Origin: Bacteroidales bacterium
GTDB taxonomy: Bacteria; Bacteroidota; Bacteroidia; Bacteroidales; JAFGXI01
DNA length: 21,469 bases
Reading direction: 5' to 3'
Assembly: GCA_026985625.1 (NCBI GenBank)
Contig: JALSQC010000007.1
Span: 1 to 21,469 of the forward strand
This document shows positions 15,063 to 21,469 of this stretch, piece by piece. Below the pieces are notes generated by a model that was not told the DNA's origin, did no database searches, and was given only the letters and a program-made list of their open reading frames with translations. Numbering within the stretch: position 1 is the first letter of the stretch; every line of letters starts with the position of its first letter. A program made the translations under genes and the position numbers.

Positions 15063-16343
15063 ATGCAAAAAGTTACAATCGACTTTCCCAAAATTGAGCA
15101 AGACAATAAACTTGTTACCTTGGCAAATACGGCATATAAAAAAATAATTACAAAAACAGGCGAAGGTAGCAATTTTTTAGGTTGGGTAGATTTGCCTTTA
15201 AAAACAGAAAAAAATTCTTTAAAAGAAATACAAAACACAGCAACCGATTTTAAAAAAAACAAAGATTTTATTGTAGTAGTAGGAATAGGAGGGTCGTATT
15301 TAGGGGCAAAAGCAATAATAGATGCATTGTCCGATAATTTCTCGAATTTAAAACAAGAAAAAACAACAAAAATAATTTTTGCAGGACAAAACTTAAACCC
15401 CGATTATTTATCGGACTTAATAAACCTTTTAAAAAACAAATCATTTGGTATAGTTGTAATATCAAAATCAGGAACAACAACAGAGCCAGCAATAGCATTT
15501 AGATTACTATACAATTTATTAAAACAAAAGTATAATAAAATAGAAATTAAAAACCGTATTATTGCAATAACCGATAAAGAAAAAGGTTCGTTAAGAGAAT
15601 TGGCAAATCAAGAAAACTTTAAAACATTTATTATTCCTGACGATATAGGAGGACGATTCTCAGTATTAACACCTGTTGGCTTACTTCCGATATCTTTAGC
15701 GGGATTTGATATATTTAAAATTATTGATGGAGCAAAAAATATTGCAACCGAACTATTAAATAATACACAAAGTGCAGCAGTTAAATACGCACAAATACGA
15801 AATTATTTATACAATAACGGAAAAACCGTAGAGATACTTGTTAATTATAATCCAAAATTAAACTCATTTGCCGAATGGTGGAAACAATTATTTGGCGAGA
15901 GCGAAGGTAAAAACCAAAAAGGAATATTTCCTGCGTCGGTTATATTTACAACCGACTTGCACTCATTAGGACAATACATACAAGACGGAAAAAAACAGAT
16001 ATTCGAAACAATTATATCAATAGAAAAACCAAATAACGATATTACAATACCAAAAAACAAAAAAGATTCAGATAATTTAAACTATTTAAGCGAAAAAAAA
16101 ATTAGTTATATAAATAAAATGGCAGAGCTGGGAACATACACAGCACATAAAAACGGAGAAATACCAATTATAAAAATAAATATACCACAAATTAACGAGT
16201 ATAACATAGGACAACTAATATATTTTTTTGAGTTTTCGTGTGCCATATCAGCTTATATGTTAGGAGTTAATCCGTTTAATCAACCCGGAGTTGAAGAATA
16301 CAAAAAAAATATGTTTAAACTTTTAAATAAACCCGGATTCTAA
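15063..16343 (+). CDS. pgi: Glucose-6-phosphate isomerase
   Basis: Pgi interconverts glucose 6-phosphate and fructose 6-phosphate in glycolysis and gluconeogenesis. The 426-residue length fits the short bacterial form. Two sugar-isomerase (SIS) domains are visible: VVGIGGSYLGAKAI at 72-85 and VISKSGTTTEPAIAF at 132-146 in the first, with GGRFSVLTPVGLLP further on, and the QLFGESEGKNQKGIFPAS segment, containing a conserved catalytic glutamate, in the second. The C-terminal end has NPFNQPGVEEYKKNMF, the usual family ending. It follows the SPOR gene by 74 bases and precedes the kinase-like gene by 2 bases, so the latter is probably translated from the same message. Confidence 0.95.
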   Translation: MQKVTIDFPKIEQDNKLVTLANTAYKKIITKTGEGSNFLGWVDLPLKTEKNSLKEIQNTATDFKKNKDFIVVVGIGGSYLGAKAIIDALSDNFSNLKQEKTTKIIFAGQNLNPDYLSDLINLLKNKSFGIVVISKSGTTTEPAIAFRLLYNLLKQKYNKIEIKNRIIAITDKEKGSLRELANQENFKTFIIPDDIGGRFSVLTPVGLLPISLAGFDIFKIIDGAKNIATELLNNTQSAAVKYAQIRNYLYNNGKTVEILVNYNPKLNSFAEWWKQLFGESEGKNQKGIFPASVIFTTDLHSLGQYIQDGKKQIFETIISIEKPNNDITIPKNKKDSDNLNYLSEKKISYINKMAELGTYTAHKNGEIPIIKINIPQINEYNIGQLIYFFEFSCAISAYMLGVNPFNQPGVEEYKKNMFKLLNKPGF

Positions 16344-16345
16344 AA

Positions 16346-18106
16346 TTGAAAACAAATATTAAAGATTTAACAGAAATACCGGAAATTTGTCCGGTAACAG
16401 GATTAAAATATAAAACTAATCCCGATTGGAGTTATTATAGCAATAACTACGCTTTAAATGTAGGTTTATTAGGCGATAAAATTATACTTCCTTACGAGGC
16501 TGGAAACGTTAACCTTGAAACAACAAAAATATATTGCGATAAAGTACAAAAACTTATCGACGATAACAACCTTATGGAAAAAGGATTTATTGTAATCGAA
16601 GATTATACGTTTATACGAAGCATTGATAACAGTGGCAAAGATTATTTTATAAATTTTTTTCAAACCAAACAACCATCAATAAAAGCTTTATATTTTATAG
16701 GAGTATCAAAATTAATAAAACTCACAATTAATATAATACGACACCTGCCAATAATAAAATCAGAAATAAAAGTTTTTCCTACAATAGAAGATGCCAAAAT
16801 AGCAGCATTTAAAAAATTAGATATTAAACTTAATAAAGTTAATAACTTTAATATTATTAAAGATGATTTTAGCGTTAGTCTTAGCATATACAACAAAAAA
16901 ACCGTTTACAGTAAATTAACAGGATTTGTTACCGAAGAATATTTGCCCGAGGTTTATCAAAAATTAGAAACAATACTTAAACTTATAAATGCAAAAAAAG
17001 GACATTACAGAATAGTAGATTATACCGATTTTAACGGAGGATCTGATAAAGCACGCAGAAAATATTTGCAACAAATATTAAAACTAAACAAAACATATCC
17101 TACTATAGCATATATCATTATAGGAGTATCAAAAACCATAAAAACAATTATGTTGGTATCAAAACCTTTAGTGCCTTTTGATATTTTTTTTGTAGATTCG
17201 TTAGAACAAGCATACGAAAAAATTAAACAACTTGACAAAAAATCAGATTTAAACAAAAAAATAAAACCAAAAAAAATAAGATTATACCTGAACGAAATAC
17301 TCGAAGCATTTAACGAAACAAGCAATATCGATTTTTTAGAAACAAAAGTAAATATATCAGAGGATAACCCATATATAGATATTTATAATTCATACGAAAT
17401 TATTAAACGCGATTTTAATTTTATACTTAACGAAAACGAAAAATTATCAAAAAAAATAGATAATATATCAAAAACAATAATACAAAACAGCAATAGCGAT
17501 TACGAGAATTTAAAAATTATTTTAGCTAAATTAAACGAAATTATTAACATAATATCAGTAAATACACAATTAATATTCGAACAAGACGGAGTGCCTTATT
17601 CTACATTAAAACTATTAAATAAAATATTACAAAAAACAACATATTTAAGCTCAGCATTAAACGATTTATCAGTTTTAAATTTTGTCCCCATTATAAAAGA
17701 TAAAACAAGTATAAAAAATATTTTTAACGATATTAAAGAAACATTTTATAACATTAATACAACCTACGATATTAATTTTATAAATAATAAGAATTATGAT
17801 TCAGACATTGTTATAAATGATAGTATGGTAAAACAAATAATCATTAATATTTTGTCGAGCATTATAAACAAAAAACCAACAAACAATATAAATATTAGCT
17901 ACAATATTATTAATAACAATATAGAATTTAATATTAAAACAACAGATAAATTATTTACAAACGAACAAATATTAAAATTTAATAAACAAAATAACATTAA
18001 CGATATTAATTTAACTATAGCAAAAAATATAGCCAAAAAAAATAATACCGAGATAATAATATTACCCGGTAACGATACTAATTTCTTTTTTACAACCGAT
18101 ATATAA
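16346..18106 (+). CDS. Histidine-kinase-like protein with duplicated N-terminal sensor-like module; predicted catalytically inactive
   Basis: The 586-residue protein starts at a TTG (16346-16348): a stop lies in frame at 16328-16330, and the next methionine is near residue 77, inside the first domain. After a short EICPVTGLKYKTNPDW segment (13-28), residues about 34-158 and 174-298 look like two copies of one alpha/beta module; each has a DYT strand (86-88 and 225-227) and an IGVSK-x-IK motif (118-125 and 259-266). Residues about 345-445 form long helices like a kinase dimerisation region, but the expected phospho-acceptor helix (NEIINIISVNTQLI, 397-410) has no histidine. Residues 450-586 resemble a HATPase domain: an N-box-like VKQIIINILSSIINK at 495-509 and LTIAKNIAKKNNTEIIIL at 556-573, but without glycine-rich G boxes. 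No membrane segment is seen. It may act as a signalling scaffold or regulator. It follows pgi by 2 bases. Confidence 0.7.
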   Translation: MKTNIKDLTEIPEICPVTGLKYKTNPDWSYYSNNYALNVGLLGDKIILPYEAGNVNLETTKIYCDKVQKLIDDNNLMEKGFIVIEDYTFIRSIDNSGKDYFINFFQTKQPSIKALYFIGVSKLIKLTINIIRHLPIIKSEIKVFPTIEDAKIAAFKKLDIKLNKVNNFNIIKDDFSVSLSIYNKKTVYSKLTGFVTEEYLPEVYQKLETILKLINAKKGHYRIVDYTDFNGGSDKARRKYLQQILKLNKTYPTIAYIIIGVSKTIKTIMLVSKPLVPFDIFFVDSLEQAYEKIKQLDKKSDLNKKIKPKKIRLYLNEILEAFNETSNIDFLETKVNISEDNPYIDIYNSYEIIKRDFNFILNENEKLSKKIDNISKTIIQNSNSDYENLKIILAKLNEIINIISVNTQLIFEQDGVPYSTLKLLNKILQKTTYLSSALNDLSVLNFVPIIKDKTSIKNIFNDIKETFYNINTTYDINFINNKNYDSDIVINDSMVKQIIINILSSIINKKPTNNINISYNIINNNIEFNIKTTDKLFTNEQILKFNKQNNINDINLTIAKNIAKKNNTEIIILPGNDTNFFFTTDI

Positions 18107-18112
18107 AAAATA

Positions 18113-18143
18113 TTTGATTTTTACCTACATTTATATAATTTTA
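18113..18143 (+). promoter_or_regulatory. Candidate promoter for cmk-ispH
   Basis: TTTG (18113-18116) is followed after 19 bases by TAATTTTA (18136-18143), which matches TAnnTTTG except for the last base. It lies 25 bases before the cmk ATG, with an A-rich leader. Confidence 0.55.
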
Positions 18144-18168
18144 CACTATCCTAAAACTAAAAAAATAA

Positions 18169-18870
18169 ATGAAAGATTTAATAATTGCTATTGACGGATT
18201 CTCGTCGTGTGGGAAAAGTACACTTGCTAAAGATTTAGCTAAACATTTAAATTATCGATATATAGACACAGGAGCAATGTATAGAGCAATAACATTTTTT
18301 TGCTTACAAAATAATTTAATTAATAACAAAACAGTTAACCAAGAAAAACTAAAAGCAGAACTTAAAAACATAAATATAGACTTTAGATTTAACAATAAAA
18401 CAAACCAAAACGAAATAATATTAAATAATAAAAACATCGAAAAACAAATTAGAGGAATAAAAGTATCAAACAACGTAAGCATAATTAGTAAAATTAAATT
18501 TGTTCGGCAATTTTTAGTTAAACAACAACGAAAAATGGGCGAAAACAAACGAATTGTTATGGACGGGCGAGATATTGGCACCATAGTTTTTCCTAACGCC
18601 GATTTAAAAATATTTATGACGGCAGACCCCGATATAAGAGCAAAACGAAGATACGACGAGTTAAAATCAAAAGGCGAGAATATTAGTCTCGACGAAATAA
18701 AAAAAAATATTACCGAACGCGACTATCTCGACCAAACACGTAAAGAAAGTCCACTTAAAAAAGCCAAAGATGCCATAATATTAGACAACACTAACCTTTC
18801 GCAAAAAGAACAACTAAATTGGATTATCCAAAAAATAAATAAACTGCAAAATGCAAATCGAGATAGATAA
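18169..18870 (+). CDS. cmk: Cytidylate (CMP/dCMP) kinase
   Basis: Cmk phosphorylates CMP and dCMP with ATP to give the diphosphates for nucleic acid synthesis. The 233-residue length is normal for the bacterial long form with its nucleotide-specific insert. The P-loop GFSSCGKST occupies residues 10-18, YIDTGAMYRAITFF follows at about 31-44, and the DGRDIGTIVFPNADLKIFM stretch lies at about 128-147, followed by RAKRRYDELK in the lid region. No expected motif is missing. Its last 20 bases overlap the start of ispH in another frame, so the two genes are translationally coupled, an arrangement common in this phylum. Confidence 0.95.
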   Translation: MKDLIIAIDGFSSCGKSTLAKDLAKHLNYRYIDTGAMYRAITFFCLQNNLINNKTVNQEKLKAELKNINIDFRFNNKTNQNEIILNNKNIEKQIRGIKVSNNVSIISKIKFVRQFLVKQQRKMGENKRIVMDGRDIGTIVFPNADLKIFMTADPDIRAKRRYDELKSKGENISLDEIKKNITERDYLDQTRKESPLKKAKDAIILDNTNLSQKEQLNWIIQKINKLQNANRDR

Positions 18871-19720
18871 AAATTCAGGCTTTTGTTTTGGAGTTGTTTA
18901 CGCAATACAAATAGCCGAAAACGAATTAAAAAACAACAATAAACTATATTGCTTAGGCGATATAGTACATAATAACGTAGAAGTAGAACGACTACAAAAA
19001 AAAGGGCTTATAACAATAGACCATAAAAAACTAAAAGAGCTAAAAAATACAAAAGTATTAATAAGAGCACACGGCGAACCCCCCGAAACCTATAAAATAG
19101 CTTTTGAGAATAATATACAACTTATAGACGCATCGTGTCCTGTTGTATTACGATTACAAAACAAAATAAAAACCGAATCCGACAGTCTAAAAGATTATGG
19201 ACAAATTGTTATATACGGAAAAATAGGACATGCCGAAGTAAACGGACTAATAGGACAAACAAAAAATAAAGTTATAGTTATAGAAAACACAACCGATTTA
19301 GACAAATTAGATTACTCAAAACCAATAACACTATTTTCGCAAACAACAAAAAGTAGCGAAGGATTCTACCAAATACAAGAAGAAATAAAACGAAGAATAA
19401 AACTACACAAAGCAAAACAAAATTTTAAAATAAATAATACCCTCTGTAGTCAAGTATCATCACGAAACGAAGAATTAATAAATTTTTCAAAAAAACATCA
19501 GGTAATAATATTTGTAAGCGGAAAAAAAAGTTCTAACGGAAAAATGCTTTACGAAGTTTGCAAATCACAAAATAGCAATACTTATTTTGTATCAAATAAA
19601 GATGCATTACAAAAACAATGGTTTAAAAATGTAAAATCGGTAGGAGTTTGCGGAGCAACATCTACACCAATGTGGGTTATGGAAGAAATACTACAAAAAA
19701 TAAAAGAAATAAGTAATTAA
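18851..19720 (+). CDS. ispH: 4-hydroxy-3-methylbut-2-enyl diphosphate reductase
   Basis: IspH carries out the last step of the non-mevalonate isoprenoid pathway, reducing HMBPP to IPP and DMAPP with a 4Fe-4S cluster. The 289-residue protein begins IEIDKNSGFCFGV, the standard start, which supports the ATG lying inside cmk. Cluster cysteines are C12, C96 (DASCPVV) and C199 (NTLCSQV). Substrate-contact residues are present: H40-N41, H74 in RAHGE, H127 and E129 in GHAEVNG, T165/T166, the SSN at 227-229, and S271 in GATSTP. The enzyme needs reduced ferredoxin or flavodoxin, which the Kor complex encoded upstream could help supply. The gene follows cmk with a 20-base overlap. Confidence 0.95.
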   Translation: MQIEIDKNSGFCFGVVYAIQIAENELKNNNKLYCLGDIVHNNVEVERLQKKGLITIDHKKLKELKNTKVLIRAHGEPPETYKIAFENNIQLIDASCPVVLRLQNKIKTESDSLKDYGQIVIYGKIGHAEVNGLIGQTKNKVIVIENTTDLDKLDYSKPITLFSQTTKSSEGFYQIQEEIKRRIKLHKAKQNFKINNTLCSQVSSRNEELINFSKKHQVIIFVSGKKSSNGKMLYEVCKSQNSNTYFVSNKDALQKQWFKNVKSVGVCGATSTPMWVMEEILQKIKEISN

Positions 19721-19726
19721 ATTTTT

Positions 19727-19757
19727 TTTGATAAATACCGCAATATTTATATATTTG
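19727..19757 (+). promoter_or_regulatory. Full-consensus Bacteroidota promoter for the YebC-family gene
   Basis: TTTG (19727-19730) and TATATTTG (19750-19757) are separated by exactly 19 bases, an exact match to the TTTG-N19-TAnnTTTG pattern of the primary Bacteroidota sigma factor. It lies 34 bases before the ATG, just after the ispH stop, and gives this gene its own transcript. Confidence 0.8.
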
Positions 19758-19791
19758 ACACAAACAAAAAAAACAATAAAACACAAAAATT

Positions 19792-20532
19792 ATGTCAGGA
19801 CACAGTAAATGGTCAACAATTAAAAGAAAAAAAGGAGCTTTAGACGCAAAACGTTCTAAAATATTTTCGCGAATAGTAAAAGAAATTCAAGTAGCAGTAA
19901 AAGAAGGAGGTTCTGACCCCGATGCAAATCCACGATTACGTTTAGCCATACAAAATGCCAAAGGCGTAAATATGCCAAAAGACAATGTTGAACGAGCAAT
20001 TAATAAAGCAAACGATAGTGCAAACTTAACCGAAGTAACATTCGAAGGTTATGCACCGCACGGAATAGCAGTTTTTATCGAGTGTCTAACCGATAATAAC
20101 CAACGAACAGTTAGCAACGTGCGTGCAGTTTTTAACAAACGAGGTGGAAATATGGGAACAAACGGCTCGTTAAGTTTTTTATTCGAACGTAAAGGAATAT
20201 TTACTGTCCCAAAAGGAGACTTAGACCCCGAAGAGTTTGAACTCGAGATAATAGATGCAGGAGTAGAAGAAATAGAACTCGATGACGATAAATTTATTAT
20301 TACAACAGCAATGGAAGATTTTGGCTCTATGCAAAAAAAACTCGACGAAATGAATATAGAGCCCGAAAACGCAGAGTTACAACGAATACCAAACGATACA
20401 AAAGTTTTAGATATAGAAAGTGCAAAAAAAGTTCTTGCAATGATAGATGATTTCGAAGACCTTGATGATGTTCAAAACGTATATCATAATCTTGAAATGA
20501 CAGACGATCTTGCTGCAGCTTTAAACGAATAA
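19792..20532 (+). CDS. yebC: YebC/PmpR/TACO1 family protein
   Basis: The 246-residue protein starts MSGHSKWSTIKRKKGALDAK, the signature of the family, followed by the NPRLRLAIQNAKGVNMPKDN stretch, the RGGNMGTNGSLSFLFERKG segment at about 114-132, and an acidic C-terminal third. Family members were first described as DNA-binding regulators (PmpR). More recent work on YebC and the mitochondrial TACO1 supports a role at the ribosome in easing translation of difficult stretches such as consecutive prolines. Which role applies here cannot be read from the sequence. It has a consensus promoter of its own, and its coding sequence is less A/T-skewed than neighbouring genes, in keeping with good expression. 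It ends 24 bases before the convergent aminotransferase gene. Confidence 0.94.
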   Translation: MSGHSKWSTIKRKKGALDAKRSKIFSRIVKEIQVAVKEGGSDPDANPRLRLAIQNAKGVNMPKDNVERAINKANDSANLTEVTFEGYAPHGIAVFIECLTDNNQRTVSNVRAVFNKRGGNMGTNGSLSFLFERKGIFTVPKGDLDPEEFELEIIDAGVEEIELDDDKFIITTAMEDFGSMQKKLDEMNIEPENAELQRIPNDTKVLDIESAKKVLAMIDDFEDLDDVQNVYHNLEMTDDLAAALNE

Positions 20533-20556
20533 AAAATAATACAAAACTTTTAAAAC

Positions 20557-21469
20557 CTAAACAGCATCAAGCGATTTTAGAATTATTTTACACGATAATT
20601 CTATTTCGTCATTTGTAATTGTCAGCGGAGGAGCTATCCTAAAATGACTATCATTAAAAATAAACCAATCGAAAATTAATCCGTTTTTTATTGATTCTTT
20701 TAAAAGTTTTTGTAAAAAGATAAAGTTCTCAACCTCAACAGCAATAAACAAACCTACTCCGTGTATAGACTTAATTTTTTTATGTCTAAGCAATTTCTTA
20801 AAAAGTTCTCCTTTTTTTGTAGCTTTTTCGGCTAAATTTTCTTGCAAAATTACTTGTAAACTTGCGTATGCTGCTGCACACGATACAGGGTGTCCACCAA
20901 AAGTAGTTATATGTCCGAGCACAGGATTTGTTTTAAAAACTTGCATAATTTCATTCGACGAAACAAAGCCACCCAAAGGCATGCCACCACCCATACCCTT
21001 AGCTATTGTAAAAATATCGGGACGAACATCATAAGTTTCAAAAGCAAATAAATTTCCTGTTCGTCCAAAACCGGTCTGAATTTCGTCAAAAATTAATAAA
21101 GCTCCCGTATCATTACATTTTTTTTGTAACTTTTTTAAAAAATTATTTTTAGGAATAACGACACCACCTTCGCCTTGCACAGGTTCTACAATTACACAAG
21201 CTGTTTTATTTGATATATTTTCTAAATCTTGTTCATTATTAAACTCTAAAAATTTAATATCGGGCAAAAGAGGACGAAACGAGTTTTTAAAATACTCATC
21301 TCCCAAAACACTTAAAGCACCATGGGTGCTGCCATGATATGCATTTTTAAAAGCAATTATTTCGGTTCTGCCGGTATATCGTTTTGCAAGTTTTAAAGCA
21401 CCTTCGGTTGCTTCGCTTCCGGAGTTTACAAAATAAACCGAGTTATATTGCTCGGGAGTAACATCAACA
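20557..21469 (-). CDS. Class III PLP-dependent aminotransferase (acetylornithine/4-aminobutyrate type), N-terminus outside the window
   Basis: The frame is open from the TAG stop at 20557-20559 to the right edge, giving 303 visible residues; the true start is beyond 21469. The TTG at 21304-21306 that could be taken as a start is internal, because family sequence continues upstream (VYFVNSGSEATEGALKLAKR, then AFKNAYHGSTHGALSVLG). Other motifs are VEPVQGEGG, FDEIQTGFGRTG with the PLP-contacting aspartate, and TIAKGMGGGMPLGGF with the lysine that binds PLP, then HITTFGGHPVSCAA. These define class III (subgroup II) aminotransferases, which move amino groups from omega-amines such as acetylornithine, ornithine or 4-aminobutyrate to 2-oxoglutarate. 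Specificity is not determinable from the fragment. Confidence 0.9.
   Translation of the reverse strand, partial: VDVTPEQYNSVYFVNSGSEATEGALKLAKRYTGRTEIIAFKNAYHGSTHGALSVLGDEYFKNSFRPLLPDIKFLEFNNEQDLENISNKTACVIVEPVQGEGGVVIPKNNFLKKLQKKCNDTGALLIFDEIQTGFGRTGNLFAFETYDVRPDIFTIAKGMGGGMPLGGFVSSNEIMQVFKTNPVLGHITTFGGHPVSCAAAYASLQVILQENLAEKATKKGELFKKLLRHKKIKSIHGVGLFIAVEVENFIFLQKLLKESIKNGLIFDWFIFNDSHFRIAPPLTITNDEIELSCKIILKSLDAV

Noticed and set aside
17020..17325. Minus-strand 101-codon open frame inside the kinase-like gene
   Set aside because: Antisense shadow; the plus-strand frame contains the repeated module, so this frame has no independent support.
18252..18584. Minus-strand 110-codon open frame within cmk
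   Set aside because: It lies entirely antisense to cmk, is made hydrophobic by complementing A-rich codons, and has no promoter or family resemblance.
20557..21306. Complete 249-residue aminotransferase starting at 21306
   Set aside because: The codon there is TTG and the family sequence continues in frame upstream to the window edge, including the GSEATEGALK motif; the gene is truncated by the window, not short.

Overview
The window is AT-rich chromosomal DNA from a member of the Bacteroidota, most likely the order Bacteroidales. The evidence is the tail of a PorZ-like type IX secretion protein directly before recO, several TAnnTTTG (-7) promoter elements with TTTG (-33) partners, an HU-CCDC81/SPOR fusion protein of a Bacteroidota-type architecture, A-rich start regions that mostly lack Shine-Dalgarno sequences, and a four-subunit 2-oxoacid:ferredoxin oxidoreductase that points to anaerobic metabolism. 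Nothing here looks like a mobile element, CRISPR array, prophage, tRNA or rRNA. No gene-free stretch exceeds 300 bases; the longest is 1035-1245, which holds a promoter and is otherwise featureless and AT-rich.

Layout. 1-1034 (+): end of a porZ-like gene, then recO. 1246-3928 (+): korDABC-type 2-oxoacid:ferredoxin oxidoreductase operon, closed by a strong bidirectional hairpin at 3954-3988. 3994-8035 (-): a tightly packed operon, read right to left, of a small lipoprotein, a GT9 glycosyltransferase, a TrhP-like U32 protein and a polytopic membrane protein; junctions are 1- and 4-base overlaps and a 3-base gap. 8138-10167 (+): recF followed after 2 bases by a CPBP intramembrane protease. 10213-11437 (-): two uncharacterised genes, each with its own candidate promoter. 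11548-16343 (+): MltF-like lytic transglycosylase lipoprotein, the N-terminal half of a split transketolase, an HU-CCDC81/SPOR protein and glucose-6-phosphate isomerase. 16346-18106 (+): a histidine-kinase-like protein with a duplicated N-terminal module and no recognisable phospho-acceptor histidine or glycine-rich ATP boxes. 18169-20532 (+): cmk, ispH (20-base overlap) and a YebC-family gene. 20557-21469 (-): C-terminal part of a class III aminotransferase that runs off the right edge.

Together this is mainly core-genome housekeeping: recombinational repair (RecO, RecF), anaerobic central metabolism (Kor, transketolase, Pgi), cell envelope work (PorZ, GT9, MltF, SPOR, CPBP), tRNA modification (TrhP-like), isoprenoid and nucleotide synthesis (IspH, Cmk). 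The items most worth a second look are the degenerate kinase-like protein at 16346-18106, the transketolase half without its partner, the in-frame stop/TTG junction between the U32 and membrane-protein genes, and the two unassigned genes at 10213-11437.
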